From Marinomonas arctica (lineage in GTDB: Bacteria > Pseudomonadota > Gammaproteobacteria > Pseudomonadales > Marinomonadaceae): DNA of 64,000 nt. This document shows positions 25,810 to 37,151 of the stretch, piece by piece. The DNA lies in the NCBI RefSeq assembly GCF_003259225.1, contig NZ_QHJF01000005.1:124001-188000 (forward strand), written 5' to 3'. Positions within the stretch are counted from its first letter, which is position 1. The number at the start of each line of letters is the position of its first letter. The notes beneath the pieces were generated by a model. That model did no database searches, was not told the DNA's origin, and saw nothing but the letters and a program-made list of their open reading frames with translations. The position numbers and the translations under genes are program-made.

Positions 25810-26874
25810 CTATTTTTGCTGCACGATGGCGGCTTTATGCTGTAAGCGGCTTTGTTTTTGGTCGATGATGACAGCAAGAATAATCACCACACCTTTAATG
25901 ACCATTTGCCAAAATTCGCTCACGCCCATCATCACTAAGCCATCGGCCAAAATACCAATAACGAAAGCGCCAATCAGCGTCCCCATAATGGTGCCGCGAC
26001 CACCAGCCAATGAGGTTCCGCCTAACACCACGGCGGCAATGGCGTTCATCTCAAAAGAGACACCCGTTGCTGGATGACTGGCCACCAGTTGTGAAGACAC
26101 CACAATGCCCGCAATCGCCGCACAAAAACCAGAAATGGTGTAAACCCAAACTTTGACACTGCGCACTTTCACACCAGACAACTCGGCAGAATGCTCGTTG
26201 TCACCAATAGCAAAAACATGACGACCAAATTGCGTTCTTTTGGCGATGTAGGCAATCACACCAGCAAGGATAAACATCATCCAAATGGCGTAAGGTAAAC
26301 CCAAGAGTTTCGCAGAACCAATTAACTCAAACCCCGTATTGCCCAGCTGTTCATTACCGGATAAACCCGTAAAGGTTTCACCGCCAGACAACAACATGGA
26401 CGCGCCACGCACAACATACATGGTGCCCAAGGTACAAATAAAAGGCGCGACGTTATAACGGGTAATCAAAATACCGTTAACAGCGCCTATCAAACCACCG
26501 ATAACCAAAACGATAGGCACAATCAGCCAAACACTAGGAAAAATGGCGATGCCAAACATCGGCAAGACGATTCCCTTAGTAATCAGCCAACCCGCGACCA
26601 TGCCACAAAACCCCAGAATCGCACCAATAGAAAGGTCGATACCTGCGGTGATAATGACGAAGGTAATGCCAAGTGCCAAAAAGGCGTTGATGGCAATGTG
26701 CTTCACCATGATGATCACGCTACTCGCCGCCAAGAAACCCGGTACCATAAAGGTGAAGAAAGCGAGGATTAAAAACAACGCAATAAAGGTGCGCATTTTT
26801 AACGCCAGTAATAACAGACTTTCGCCAGAGAAAACCGACGATGGTTGAGACGCCATATTTTGAGAAATTTTCAT
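25810..26874 (-). CDS. Sugar ABC transporter permease (CUT2, ribose type)
   Basis: 354 residues with many hydrophobic segments. The CUT2 permease motif region [18 protein letters not shown] is conserved near residue 285, as in RbsC, and the N-terminal cytoplasmic tail is polar. The start at 26874 has AAGGAC seven bases upstream. It lies directly after the ATPase gene (1-bp gap) and before the mutarotase. It forms the membrane channel for a pentose or similar sugar. Confidence 0.9.
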   Translation of the reverse strand: MKISQNMASQPSSVFSGESLLLLALKMRTFIALFLILAFFTFMVPGFLAASSVIIMVKHIAINAFLALGITFVIITAGIDLSIGAILGFCGMVAGWLITKGIVLPMFGIAIFPSVWLIVPIVLVIGGLIGAVNGILITRYNVAPFICTLGTMYVVRGASMLLSGGETFTGLSGNEQLGNTGFELIGSAKLLGLPYAIWMMFILAGVIAYIAKRTQFGRHVFAIGDNEHSAELSGVKVRSVKVWVYTISGFCAAIAGIVVSSQLVASHPATGVSFEMNAIAAVVLGGTSLAGGRGTIMGTLIGAFVIGILADGLVMMGVSEFWQMVIKGVVIILAVIIDQKQSRLQHKAAIVQQK

Positions 26875-26875
26875 A

Positions 26876-28399
26876 TTAAAGTCCTTGCGCGCTTGCTGAT
26901 ACAAGTGCAGATTCTGTGGCTTCAGATCGAAGTATATTGGCGGTTAGTTTGCCTCCGGACATCACCAGAATGCGATCAGAAACCGCCATGATTTCTTTCA
27001 GGTCAGAGGTTGAGAACAACACGCCGATTCCCTGCTCTGAAAGTGTCACCATCATGTTAAACACGTCGCTCTTGGCACCGATATCAATGCCGCGAGTGGG
27101 CTCATCCAATAACAACACTTTCGGACTGGTTAACAAGGTTCGACCAATCACCACTTTTTGTTGGTTACCACCGCTCAATGCGCGTATTTCAATATCAGGA
27201 GACGATACCTTGATGGATAAATCGCCAATGGCGGACGTCACCGCCTCGGCTTCGGCTTTTTCATCGATGGAAAAACGATGTTTAAGTCGACGCCACAAGC
27301 TCGAAATCGTCATGTTATTGCTCACTGACGAAATGGGGAAAATGCCGTTCTTTTTTCGATCTTCTGGTACCAAACAAATGCCCAATTTAATGCGTTCGCT
27401 AGTGTCCATTTTGGCAGGCACTTTATGCCCCGCAATCTCCACCTCGCCTGAGTATTCTTGCAAACCAAGCAGACATTCCATTAGCTCAGTTCGACCCGCT
27501 CCCATGAGCCCATACACGCCCACAATTTCACCGGATTTCACATTCATCGACACGTCATCAACCAAGGTATGACCCATTTCGTTGATCAGCTTAATGTTTT
27601 TGACATTGAGCACCGGCTCGCCAAATTCACGACCTGGTTTTAAGAAAGTAGACACCGGATCGCTACCCAGCATTTCTCTGACGATCCACGGCACATCGAT
27701 GTCTTTGACCTGCGCTTCAGATTGGAAATGCCCATCGCGTAAAATCGTAATGTAATCACCAATCGCCATCAGCTCTTCTAAGCGATGGGAGATATAGATG
27801 ATAGAAACACCTTGAGCGGTTAAATCTCGAATCACTTTGAACAGCAACTCGACTTCGGTTTTACTCAACGCCGAAGTGGGCTCATCCAAAATCAGCACAT
27901 CCGCTTCATCGGCCAAGGCTTTGGCGATTTCAATCAACTGCTGCTGACCAACTTTTAAGTTAGACAGCAATTCAGATGGCGCAATGTCTTGATCAAGACG
28001 CGCCATGAGCTCAGCAGTCACTCGATGTTGCTCCGCTGTGTCTAGCGGCAGCAGGCCTCGCTGTTTTTCCCGTCCCAAGAAAATATTTTCTGCCACCGTG
28101 AGGTTGCCAAACAGATTCAACTCTTGATGCACCATGCCAATGCCTTTGGCAGCAGCATCACGAGTATGCTGAAAAGACACGGCTTCATCATTGAGATAAA
28201 TAGTACCCTTGCTTGGCTGCTGAACACCCGCCAGAATTTTCATCAAGGTGGATTTACCCGCGCCATTTTCGCCTATGATGACGTTCACCTTGCCACGATA
28301 AACTCGGTAATCCACTTCGTTTAACGCGATAGTGCCTGGGTAAATCATGGAGATTTTTTCAGCGCGAATGACGATGTCTGCGTTAGCTTGGCTCATCAT
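26876..28399 (-). CDS. Sugar ABC transporter ATP-binding protein (CUT2, two ATPase domains)
   Basis: 507 residues, two fused ABC domains like RbsA/XylG. The first has Walker A GENGAGKST and Walker [12 protein letters not shown]. The second has the degenerate Walker A GLMGAGRTE and an intact SGGNQQKVVIGR signature with [12 protein letters not shown], the pattern normal for CUT2 ATPases. The start overlaps the DUF2291 stop as ATGATGA; the second ATG (28396) has better spacing from GGAGG. It energises uptake with the following permease. Confidence 0.92.
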   Translation of the reverse strand: MMSQANADIVIRAEKISMIYPGTIALNEVDYRVYRGKVNVIIGENGAGKSTLMKILAGVQQPSKGTIYLNDEAVSFQHTRDAAAKGIGMVHQELNLFGNLTVAENIFLGREKQRGLLPLDTAEQHRVTAELMARLDQDIAPSELLSNLKVGQQQLIEIAKALADEADVLILDEPTSALSKTEVELLFKVIRDLTAQGVSIIYISHRLEELMAIGDYITILRDGHFQSEAQVKDIDVPWIVREMLGSDPVSTFLKPGREFGEPVLNVKNIKLINEMGHTLVDDVSMNVKSGEIVGVYGLMGAGRTELMECLLGLQEYSGEVEIAGHKVPAKMDTSERIKLGICLVPEDRKKNGIFPISSVSNNMTISSLWRRLKHRFSIDEKAEAEAVTSAIGDLSIKVSSPDIEIRALSGGNQQKVVIGRTLLTSPKVLLLDEPTRGIDIGAKSDVFNMMVTLSEQGIGVLFSTSDLKEIMAVSDRILVMSGGKLTANILRSEATESALVSASAQGL

Positions 28400-29010
28400 T
28401 TGCCTCCACGAGTAATCTGTATTGGCACAGCATCACTGATGACGTTTTGATCTATGGTAATCGCAGCAATAACAGAAGCTGTTTCACCGACCCAGCTAGC
28501 ATCTGGTTCACCAATAGCCGCCATAGCGCGATTGTTCAACTCTCGGGAGATTTGAGCGAAACGAATTTGGTTTTTAAAATCATCAAACAACACATATTGA
28601 GAGGCATCACGAATCGCATTACCTTTGATGATGCGGCCAACTTGTAAGTCGATATCGGTCTCGCCTACTTTCAGCTTAACCACGCCTTTCATTTTGCCTA
28701 AATCCACGCTTTCGATGGTGCCATCTAAGCGCACAAAAAAGCTTTGCTTGGTGTTAATTTGCTGCGCATCCAACTGGGACTTAATGCTTTCCCACGGGGT
28801 GAATGCTTGTGTTGCTTCAGGCAAGACTTTTGGCTGCCAAAGCTGATCGGCCACTTCCGACAAAGTAAAGTCTGCAAAGCTAACCACAGCATTTGGATCT
28901 TTAGGGATAATAGGATTGCCTTCAGCATCTAAGTCCGTAACAGTACAGGCTGTCAGCAGATTAAGGCAGGCAATAAGCCCGATACATTGAAAGAGTTTTT
29001 TATAAGACAT
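28396..29010 (-). CDS. DUF2291 lipoprotein of the sugar ABC operon
   Basis: 204 residues with a lipoprotein signal (LLTAC lipobox, Cys at ~22), so probably anchored in the inner or outer membrane. DUF2291 proteins are repeatedly encoded inside CUT2 sugar-transporter operons between the binding protein and the ATPase, but their function is unknown. The start at 29010 is the ATG giving a normal signal; the frame extends upstream only with TTG. It is preceded by a strong hairpin. Confidence 0.82.
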   Translation of the reverse strand: MSYKKLFQCIGLIACLNLLTACTVTDLDAEGNPIIPKDPNAVVSFADFTLSEVADQLWQPKVLPEATQAFTPWESIKSQLDAQQINTKQSFFVRLDGTIESVDLGKMKGVVKLKVGETDIDLQVGRIIKGNAIRDASQYVLFDDFKNQIRFAQISRELNNRAMAAIGEPDASWVGETASVIAAITIDQNVISDAVPIQITRGGK

Positions 29011-29027
29011 AATGATACCCAAGGAGC

Positions 29028-29053
29028 CGGAGCCCTCATAGGCGAGGACTCCG
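29028..29053 (-). other. Strong intercistronic hairpin after the binding-protein gene
   Basis: A 10-bp stem CGGAGTCCTC / GAGGGCTCCG (one G-T pair) closes a 6-nt loop, between the binding protein stop and DUF2291. It is GC-rich with no T tract, so it is better as an mRNA-stabilising or attenuating structure than as a terminator. Confidence 0.65.
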
Positions 29054-29066
29054 AGTCAGGTTGTTA

Positions 29067-30026
<960 letters not shown>

Positions 30027-30048
30027 TTATTTTTATTAAAATATATCG

Positions 30049-30108
30049 AATAGCAAACGATTGCGTAATCGTTTGCTATTTTTATCTTAAGCATATGGAG
30101 CTTGTCAA
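30049..30108 (-). promoter_or_regulatory. Promoter and LacI-type palindromic operator of the ribose-type operon
   Basis: On the minus strand a TTGACA (30103-30108) is followed after 16 bp by GATAAA (30081-30086). Right after it lies a perfect palindrome, 30049-30080: 14-bp arms AATAGCAAACGATT and its complement around a 4-bp centre. The GCAAACG...CGTTTGC core resembles LacI/PurR/RbsR operators, so the LacI-family gene 270 bp upstream is the likely regulator. In RNA the palindrome would also form a long hairpin near the 5' end. The rest of the 340-bp gap (30087-30348) shows no other clear feature. Confidence 0.8.
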
Positions 30109-30348
30109 TGAATTCTTGACCGATAAGAAAAAAACCCTATTTATCAAACAGTTAAGACACTAAAAACATGAATATCTGGTGTAATTTAACGACAAACAAT
30201 CAAGCGACTGAATTATAAGGACTTTTCTCTATGAAAAAACTTCCAACAAGCCCTATTCTCAATCTTAAAACGCGTTTTTCGTCTAAAATCGAGCAGAGAG
30301 CCCAACAATCTGAAAGGAAAATACACAGAAAATAACAAGACATTGGCG

Positions 30349-31362
30349 CTATATTGTCGATACAGCAGCGACCGACGAACGAACCACTAGGTTGGGCTCC
30401 AACATGATCATCTTGCCTTCTTGGCGTGGATTCTCAATCCGCTCAATCATGGTACTGATCGCCAACTCGGCTAATCGCTCTTTAGGTTGATTAATGGTGG
30501 TTAACGGCGGGCTAAAATAGGCAGAATACAGGCAGTTATCATAACCAATGACAGACAATTGCTGCGGGATCTTAATACCAGACAATTGCGCTTCGCTCAT
30601 GGCCCCCATTGCCATGGCATCGTTACCGATAAACACCGCACTTGGCAAACTCGCACAAGATAACAATTGGCGCATCCCTAATTTACCACCTTCAAATTCG
30701 AAGTCAGATTCAATCACCCAGTCGTCTTGAACGACCAGATTTGCTTGCTCCATGGCTTCAATGAAACCGTCTAAACGCTGCTTCGCGGGCAACTTTTCTA
30801 ACGGGCCACCAATGTACGCAATGCGTTTATGACCTTGCTCTATAAGGTGCTGAATGGCCAGATGCGCGCCTTTTACCGAGTTGTCTTGAATGCGATCAAC
30901 ATAGTCATCAGAAGGACCCCAATCCATTACCACCATAGGCAAATTACGCTGGCCGATCAAAGAGCTAAACAACGAGTCGTCATAGGCGGAACACATGACC
31001 AAAATGCCATCAACACGTTTTTGCGTCAGCATTCGTAGATAAGAATTGGTTTTTTCGAGCTCGCCATCGGTATTACAAAGCACAAGATTGTAACCTTCTC
31101 GATAACAACACTTCTCGACTTCGTTGACCAATTCAGCAAAAAAGGGATTCAAGGTGGTGGTGACTAACATACCAAGGCTTTTGGTATTTTTTACCTTTAA
31201 GCTGCGAGCCACGGCACTGGGCGCATAGTTGAGCTCCTCAGCGGCTTGGAGAACCCGTTCTTGTGTCGCTTTCGCCACAAAGCGCGTTTTATTCAAAACA
31301 TGAGAGACTGTCGTGGTCGATACACCAGCCCGTAACGCAACGTCTTTGATGGTCGCAGACAA
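30349..31362 (-). CDS. LacI-family transcriptional regulator (RbsR-like)
   Basis: 337 residues. The N-terminal helix-turn-helix ATIKDVALRAGVSTTTVSHVLN and hinge region (YAPSAVARSLK) are followed by a periplasmic-binding-protein-like effector domain, as in RbsR. It most likely represses the adjacent sugar transport operon through the 32-bp palindrome, releasing it when the sugar binds. It lies upstream in the same direction with its own 190-bp promoter gap. Confidence 0.9.
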   Translation of the reverse strand: MSATIKDVALRAGVSTTTVSHVLNKTRFVAKATQERVLQAAEELNYAPSAVARSLKVKNTKSLGMLVTTTLNPFFAELVNEVEKCCYREGYNLVLCNTDGELEKTNSYLRMLTQKRVDGILVMCSAYDDSLFSSLIGQRNLPMVVMDWGPSDDYVDRIQDNSVKGAHLAIQHLIEQGHKRIAYIGGPLEKLPAKQRLDGFIEAMEQANLVVQDDWVIESDFEFEGGKLGMRQLLSCASLPSAVFIGNDAMAMGAMSEAQLSGIKIPQQLSVIGYDNCLYSAYFSPPLTTINQPKERLAELAISTMIERIENPRQEGKMIMLEPNLVVRSSVAAVSTI

Positions 31363-31555
31363 ACTTATACTCCCCTTTCATGAACGATCTTAATTAGATG
31401 TAAAGCTCGCCAAGTTTTCCAAATAAAGACAAATAGATCAAGCGCTTACCAGCTCATTTTATTCGTCAAACAATCATCCAGAACCCAATAGCTTTTAGGG
31501 AAGTATACTTAACGGCACTGCCAAAATGCAGCAAGAGTTTTTTTAAATATTCAAA

Positions 31556-32743
31556 TCACGACTTATTGTCTTTACCCAGCCGCGACGACACGCGATATTC
31601 CCCCGGCGTCATACCCAGGTTTTTACGTGATACCGTGTACATGTATTGCACGGAAGGATAGCCACAAGTTCGGGCAATTTCATCAAACGGTAAATCAGTT
31701 GAAGTGATCAATTCACAAGCACGATAAAACTTGGTCATGTGCAGTTGTTCGTGCATTGAGCAGCCAATTTCGTCGATAAAGCGGGTTTCTAGGTTAGTTC
31801 TTGATATACCAATGTAGTCCACAACTTGTGCGACTTTTACCCCACGACAAGCATTATGACGAATAAAATGCATGGCTTGGATGACATATGGGTCGTGCAA
31901 CGCGCGATAATCCGATGACTGCCTTTCCGCAATGCCGATCGGATCGACCACCACCAACGAATTTTCAACAGGATAACCTAACAACATTCTATGCAGCATT
32001 TTTGCCGCTTCATAGCCCATTTGCTTACTACCCTGTTCAACGGAAGACAAGGCGGTGCGATTTAAATACCTTGCCATGCTCTCATTATCAATCCCAACAA
32101 TGGCAACTTGCTCCGGCACCAAGATATTCAAATGATCACAGACCTGCAACAAATGGCGCGCTCGGGAATCGGTAACGGCAATAATGCCAATGGGTTTAGG
32201 CAGGTTATTCAGCCAAGCTTCAAGCGCATGCTGTGCCGTTTCCCAAATTTCCGCCGACGTACAAAAACCTTGATGCACATGGGGTTCAAAGCCGTCAGAA
32301 CGGACTTGCTCAACAAACGCATGCTCCCGCTCACAGGCCCAACGACTGTAATCCGTACTGGGTACACCGTAAAAAGCAAACTGCGGCAAACCTTTACGCT
32401 TTAAATGCTGGTACGCACAGCGCACTAAGGCCGCATTGTCCGTCGCCACATAAGGCAATCTAGGGTAGTCTTTTTTATGGTGATAAGACCCTCCCACTGC
32501 CACGGTGGGAATATCTGTGGTTTTAAGAATCTCTTCCACTTCTGGGTTATCAAAGTCGGCAATGATGCCGTCCCCTTTCCAATGCTTTAGCGCATCAAGG
32601 CGAGAGCGAAAATCATCTTCAAAATAAACGTCCCAGTCGCATTGCGCGGCTTGCAAATATTCACCAATTCCTTCGATCACTTGTCGATCGTAGACCTTGT
32701 TGGCATTGAACACGAGATTGAGTCGGTAGCGTTTTTCAAACAT
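31556..32743 (-). CDS. xylR: Xylose operon regulator XylR
   Basis: 395 residues, essentially the length of E. coli XylR (392). The N-terminal two-thirds is a LacI-type sugar-binding domain (YRLNLVFNANKVYDRQVIEGI start) and the C-terminus an AraC-type double helix-turn-helix (FDEIARTCGYPSVQYMYTVS...MTPGEYR). This fusion is diagnostic of XylR, which activates xylose genes when D-xylose is bound. It follows xylB on the same strand but is separated by a terminator, so it probably has its own promoter. Confidence 0.95.
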   Translation of the reverse strand: MFEKRYRLNLVFNANKVYDRQVIEGIGEYLQAAQCDWDVYFEDDFRSRLDALKHWKGDGIIADFDNPEVEEILKTTDIPTVAVGGSYHHKKDYPRLPYVATDNAALVRCAYQHLKRKGLPQFAFYGVPSTDYSRWACEREHAFVEQVRSDGFEPHVHQGFCTSAEIWETAQHALEAWLNNLPKPIGIIAVTDSRARHLLQVCDHLNILVPEQVAIVGIDNESMARYLNRTALSSVEQGSKQMGYEAAKMLHRMLLGYPVENSLVVVDPIGIAERQSSDYRALHDPYVIQAMHFIRHNACRGVKVAQVVDYIGISRTNLETRFIDEIGCSMHEQLHMTKFYRACELITSTDLPFDEIARTCGYPSVQYMYTVSRKNLGMTPGEYRVSSRLGKDNKS

Positions 32744-32868
32744 ACAAAAGCGTCTCTAATTTTTATTTTAGCTGGCTCGATAATACTCTCTGAGAGTCCA
32801 TTAGTTCTAGAGAATGATAAAAATCAGAAAGGGAATAACAGAAATCGTAATGAGAGAAAGTTTGTCAT

Positions 32869-32898
32869 AAAAAGAGCGGTGTCATAAGGCACCGCTCT
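32869..32898 (-). terminator. Terminator of the xylFGHB operon
   Basis: Stem AGAGCGGTG / CACCGCTCT with an 8-nt loop, followed on the minus strand by TTTTTATGAC. It begins 6 bp past the xylB stop. Confidence 0.85.
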
Positions 32899-32904
32899 CG
32901 CGCA

Positions 32905-34353
32905 TCAAAGTCCTTTTACTCTTTGATATAGCGCCTGAAAGCGCTCGCGCTTTTCAGTATATCGAGTGGCGTTTGCTTGATTTGGCAAATACTGTTTAAT
33001 GAGCTCGGGTTTGCTACAAATGGTCTTTAACGCTTCTTGGCCTTGATAACCTATTGCCGCCAATCGTGCGGCTCCCAAAGCGGGACCAACCTCACCACCT
33101 TCTCGGGAATCCATTGGCACGTTAAAGACATCGGCTAACATTTGTAGCCAATACGCGCTTTTAGCGCCGCCGCCAATCACATCAATACTGTCGTTGATGG
33201 TTTGCGCAGAACGTACAGCATCTAACCCATCCAACAAAGCGAAGGTCACGCCCTCAAGCACCGCCTGAACAAGGTCCGCTGCGGTGGTTTCATGGGTCAT
33301 TCCCCAAAAAACACCTTTTGCATTGGGGTCATTGTGTGGCGTTCTTTCGCCACTTAAATACGGCAAAAAGGTGAGGTTAGTATCGTGATCTATGCGATTT
33401 TCAGCGGCTAAAAGCGCTGCTTCCACGCTGCTAAACTGAGCTAATTTCGTCACCCAATGAAGACAACTTGCCGCGCTCAACATCACTGACATGGTGTGCC
33501 AAGTGTTTGGAATCGCATGACCAAAGCTGTGCAATGCCGCCGCAGGATTGGCGGTAAAGCCATCACTTACTGCAAAAATCACCCCAGATGTACCCAATGA
33601 CAACATGCTTTGCTGAGGTGAAATAATGCCCATTCCCACGGCACCAGCGGCATTATCACCACCACCAGCTACGACAGGCACAATGGGCATAGACCAGCGT
33701 TTTGCTAAATCGTCATAAATCACACCAGTGATTTGGGTTCCTTCGAACACACAAGGCATTTGCTCAGCCGTCAATCCTGTGGCGCTCAACATGGTGTCAC
33801 TCCAAACGCGTTGTTCCATGTTTAACCACAGCGTGCCAGACGCATCAGAAACGTCAGTAGCAAACTCGCCCGTCATCCGAAAACGTAGGTAATCTTTTGG
33901 TAACAACACTTTCGCAATTTGCCCAAAAATTTCTGGTTCATGCTGTTTTACCCACAGCAACTTAGGCGCGGTAAAACCGGGCATCACCAAATTACCCGTA
34001 ATTGCTTGCACTTCTGGGCAGCGCCTTTGCAATAGCAAACATTCTTCGTGGGAACGGCCGTCATTCCATAAGATTGCAGGTCTTAGTACATCACCCTTTT
34101 TATTCAATAAGGTTGCACCATGCATCTGACCCGATAAGCCAATGGCTTTAACACCCTGCAAATCATTCTCTGCAGCCAACTGTAACATGGCCAAATCCGT
34201 GGCTTGCCACCAGTCTTCCGGTGTTTGCTCTGACCACAGATCAAATGGCCGAGACACAGACAAAGGCGAAGAACAGCTGGCCACGACATTACCGTCTTCT
34301 GCCATTAAAATTACTTTGACACCTGAGGTGCCGAGGTCGATGCCTATATACAT
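32905..34353 (-). CDS. xylB: Xylulokinase
   Basis: 482 residues, FGGY carbohydrate kinase like E. coli XylB (484). The N-terminal MYIGIDLGTSGVKVIL phosphate-binding motif and the GLSGQMHGATLL stretch are characteristic; DNAAGAVGMG and GGGAKSAYWLQMLADV mark the second half. It phosphorylates D-xylulose to xylulose 5-phosphate, linking xylose to the pentose phosphate pathway. Fourth and last gene of xylFGHB, 62 bp after xylH. Confidence 0.95.
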   Translation of the reverse strand: MYIGIDLGTSGVKVILMAEDGNVVASCSSPLSVSRPFDLWSEQTPEDWWQATDLAMLQLAAENDLQGVKAIGLSGQMHGATLLNKKGDVLRPAILWNDGRSHEECLLLQRRCPEVQAITGNLVMPGFTAPKLLWVKQHEPEIFGQIAKVLLPKDYLRFRMTGEFATDVSDASGTLWLNMEQRVWSDTMLSATGLTAEQMPCVFEGTQITGVIYDDLAKRWSMPIVPVVAGGGDNAAGAVGMGIISPQQSMLSLGTSGVIFAVSDGFTANPAAALHSFGHAIPNTWHTMSVMLSAASCLHWVTKLAQFSSVEAALLAAENRIDHDTNLTFLPYLSGERTPHNDPNAKGVFWGMTHETTAADLVQAVLEGVTFALLDGLDAVRSAQTINDSIDVIGGGAKSAYWLQMLADVFNVPMDSREGGEVGPALGAARLAAIGYQGQEALKTICSKPELIKQYLPNQANATRYTEKRERFQALYQRVKGL

Positions 34354-34415
34354 AAAACATATCCTTCATTTTGTTAATCGTCATCCTCGCGCGTGAGGTT
34401 GGTGCTAACTTATTT

Positions 34416-35546
34416 TTATTGCGCTTTTTTGGTTTTCACATCCAGCCAGACAGCCAGCAATAAAATCATGCCTTTGACGATTAATTGCCAAAAAGTTGGT
34501 ACATCCAGCATGCTCATGCCGTTGTCTAAACTTGCCATAATCAACGCCCCCATGATGGCACCAAATACCGCACCAACACCGCCAGCCAAACTGGTTCCGC
34601 CAATCACACAGGCCGCAATGGCATCCAGTTCCGCCATGTTTCCGGCCGCTGGAGAACCCGCACCAAGCCGAGAAGTCAGAATCAAAGCGGCCACTGCCAC
34701 CATCATGCCGTTAAAGCCAAACACCAGCATTTTGGTTCGCTCAACGTTCACCCCAGACATACGAGTGGCTTCAATGTTGCCACCAATAGCATAGACTCGA
34801 CGACCAAAGGCAGTGCGTTTGGCAACATAAGTGGCAATAAGGATCAAACCGCCCATGATCAAAATCGGCGTTGGAATACCTCGATAACTTTCCAAGGCAT
34901 ACAACAAGACCAACAACACCACCACAGCAACCAAGGCTTTTGCGTATTCAAATTTTGCCGCTTTATTTTCAACGCCATGCTGTTTTCTTGCCTTGCGTCG
35001 AGCATAGACTTTTGCGATTAGACCTAAACACAATAAGCCCACCACACTGATGCCCCAACCAGAAGGAACATAACTTTGACCAATAACGGCCAGAGAACTC
35101 GACGTTGGTGCAACGGTGGCACCATCGGTCAAACCCACCAAAATACCGCGAAACGCCAACATGCCTGCCAAGGTAACGATGAACGATGGCACCCTTTGAT
35201 AGGCCACCCACCAACCATTAAACAAACCAAGAGCCAAACCCGCGATTACCGTCACCAACACAGTCAGTAAAATCGGAAAGTTAAACCAAACATCCAAAAT
35301 CGCCGCAATACCACCCAATAAGCCCATCATGGAGCCAACCGACAAATCAATTTCGGCACTGATTATGACGAACACCATCCCTATCGCGAGCACGCCCACA
35401 ATCGCTGTTTGGCGAATCAAGTTCGAAATATTCCGTGGCGAGATAAACGCCCCATCGGTGGCAATGGAAAAAAAGACGACAATCAGCAGCATCGCTGCCA
35501 ACATCGCAAACAGTTGTAATTGACTGGTTTTTATTGTTTTAAACAT
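34416..35546 (-). CDS. xylH: D-xylose ABC transporter permease
   Basis: 376 residues, CUT2 permease with ~10 membrane spans. [20 protein letters not shown] is the conserved permease loop. A basic insertion ([19 protein letters not shown], ~200-220) between helices is typical of XylH and absent in RbsC-type permeases. Its start overlaps the xylG stop by 8 bp. Works with XylF and XylG in high-affinity xylose uptake. Confidence 0.93.
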   Translation of the reverse strand: MFKTIKTSQLQLFAMLAAMLLIVVFFSIATDGAFISPRNISNLIRQTAIVGVLAIGMVFVIISAEIDLSVGSMMGLLGGIAAILDVWFNFPILLTVLVTVIAGLALGLFNGWWVAYQRVPSFIVTLAGMLAFRGILVGLTDGATVAPTSSSLAVIGQSYVPSGWGISVVGLLCLGLIAKVYARRKARKQHGVENKAAKFEYAKALVAVVVLLVLLYALESYRGIPTPILIMGGLILIATYVAKRTAFGRRVYAIGGNIEATRMSGVNVERTKMLVFGFNGMMVAVAALILTSRLGAGSPAAGNMAELDAIAACVIGGTSLAGGVGAVFGAIMGALIMASLDNGMSMLDVPTFWQLIVKGMILLLAVWLDVKTKKAQ

Positions 35547-37068
35547 TCGCTACACCTTCTTTGATCGCACAATTCATAATCATTTCTTGGGTCAAACCTT
35601 GATGGTCAAATTGCCCTTTTAAACGCCCTTCGTGCATCACCAATACTCGGTCACTGATCCCTATTACTTCGGATAATTCAGACGACACCATGATGATGGA
35701 CATGCCTTGTTTCACTAGAGCAAACATCAACTTGTAGATCTCATATTTCGCGCCCACATCGATACCGCGAGTTGGTTCATCGAGAATCAGAATTTTCGGA
35801 TGGGTTAACAAACATTTGGCGATGATGGCTTTTTGTTGGTTGCCGCCACTGAGGTTTTTAATCGATAAATCTGCGGAGGCCGTTTTGACTTTTAGTTGTG
35901 CGATGTAGTCGTTGATATCATGACTTTCTTTGTCTTCATTGACGGCGCCAAACCAAGAAGAATATTGACCTAATACGGATAGCGTAATATTGCGACCAAC
36001 ACTCATAATAGGCACGATACCATGACGCTTTCTATCTTCTGGCACCATGGCAATACCAGCCTCTAGCGCCACACGTTGAGAACGAATGTTGACCGTTTGG
36101 CCTTCTAACTCGATCTCTGCCTGATACTCACCATCGTAAGAACCATACAGACATTGCATCAGCTCAGTACGGCCAGAACCGATCAAACCAGCGATACCAA
36201 GAATTTCCCCTTGACGCAATTCAAAGCTAACGTCGTCTACCTGAGCCCGGGGCGCGCCTGCTTGTTTGGCGGTAGCGTGTTTAACGCGCAAAACCACATC
36301 ACCGATGTCGTGTTCTTCACGCGGAAATAACTCATCCAACTCGCGACCAACCATCATACTAATGATGTCATTTTGCGTCAGATCAGCCGCGGACTTGGTA
36401 TCAATGTGGTCACCATCTCGAATCACAGTGACCCAATCGGATAAAGCCAACACCTCATCCAATTTATGAGAAATATAAATACAGGCGATACCTTGTTGTT
36501 TTAGCTCACCCACAATGTTCAACAAAATGTCAATTTCTGTCGTCGTCAAAGACGAGGTTGGCTCATCCAAAATTAACAATTTCACGTTTTTATTCAACGC
36601 TTTGGCAATCTCGACCAACTGCTGCTGGCCCACACCAAGGTCTCGTATTGGTGTATCGGGCAACACGTCCAGTTTCACTCGCGCTAACAATTCTGACGTA
36701 CGACGATGCATTTCTTCGTCATTAAGTCGTGCAAAAGAACCCAGCTCGTTACCGAGAAAAATATTCTCCAATACCGATAATTCTTTAACGAGCGCTAACT
36801 CCTGATGGATAATAACAATACCAAGCGCTTCGGTATCGCGGATGGTCGCGGCTTTCACCAGATTGCCTTCGAAAAAAATCTCACCTTCATAGGAACCATG
36901 AGGCCACACACCACTGAGCACCTTCATCAGAGTCGATTTACCAGAACCATTTTCCCCGCAGATAGACAAGGCCTCACCGCGAGCAAGCTGAATGCTGACG
37001 CCATTCAACGCACGAACACCCGAAAAGCTTTTTACAATACCGCGCATGTCCAATAATGGTTGCGTCAT
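35539..37068 (-). CDS. xylG: D-xylose ABC transporter ATP-binding protein
   Basis: 509 residues with two ABC domains, matching E. coli XylG (513). Walker [10 protein letters not shown], the first signature [15 protein letters not shown] and [11 protein letters not shown]; in the second half [21 protein letters not shown] and [12 protein letters not shown]. It hydrolyses ATP to drive xylose import. Lies between xylF (83-bp gap with a hairpin) and xylH (8-bp overlap). Confidence 0.94.
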   Translation of the reverse strand: MTQPLLDMRGIVKSFSGVRALNGVSIQLARGEALSICGENGSGKSTLMKVLSGVWPHGSYEGEIFFEGNLVKAATIRDTEALGIVIIHQELALVKELSVLENIFLGNELGSFARLNDEEMHRRTSELLARVKLDVLPDTPIRDLGVGQQQLVEIAKALNKNVKLLILDEPTSSLTTTEIDILLNIVGELKQQGIACIYISHKLDEVLALSDWVTVIRDGDHIDTKSAADLTQNDIISMMVGRELDELFPREEHDIGDVVLRVKHATAKQAGAPRAQVDDVSFELRQGEILGIAGLIGSGRTELMQCLYGSYDGEYQAEIELEGQTVNIRSQRVALEAGIAMVPEDRKRHGIVPIMSVGRNITLSVLGQYSSWFGAVNEDKESHDINDYIAQLKVKTASADLSIKNLSGGNQQKAIIAKCLLTHPKILILDEPTRGIDVGAKYEIYKLMFALVKQGMSIIMVSSELSEVIGISDRVLVMHEGRLKGQFDHQGLTQEMIMNCAIKEGVANV

Positions 37069-37120
37069 GTTTACACCTCTTTCCTACAGCTTTTTTGCAT
37101 ACAAAAAAACAACAGCAAAT

Positions 37121-37138
37121 GGCGCTCAATGGAGCGCC
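37121..37138 (-). other. Intercistronic hairpin between xylF and xylG
   Basis: Perfect 7-bp stem GGCGCTC / GAGCGCC with a 4-nt loop, 14 bp past the xylF stop. A T-rich stretch (TTGTTTTTTTG) follows about 9 bp later on the minus strand, so partial termination is possible. Probably sets the excess of binding protein over membrane parts. Confidence 0.6.
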
Positions 37139-37151
37139 GTACATTAAAAAG

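Noticed and set aside
30231-30335. A 34-residue basic frame on the plus strand with AAGGA about 10 bp upstream
   Set aside because: Too short, no family, spacing poor, and it lies in the gap between the LacI gene and its target operon. It cannot be told from chance without conservation data.
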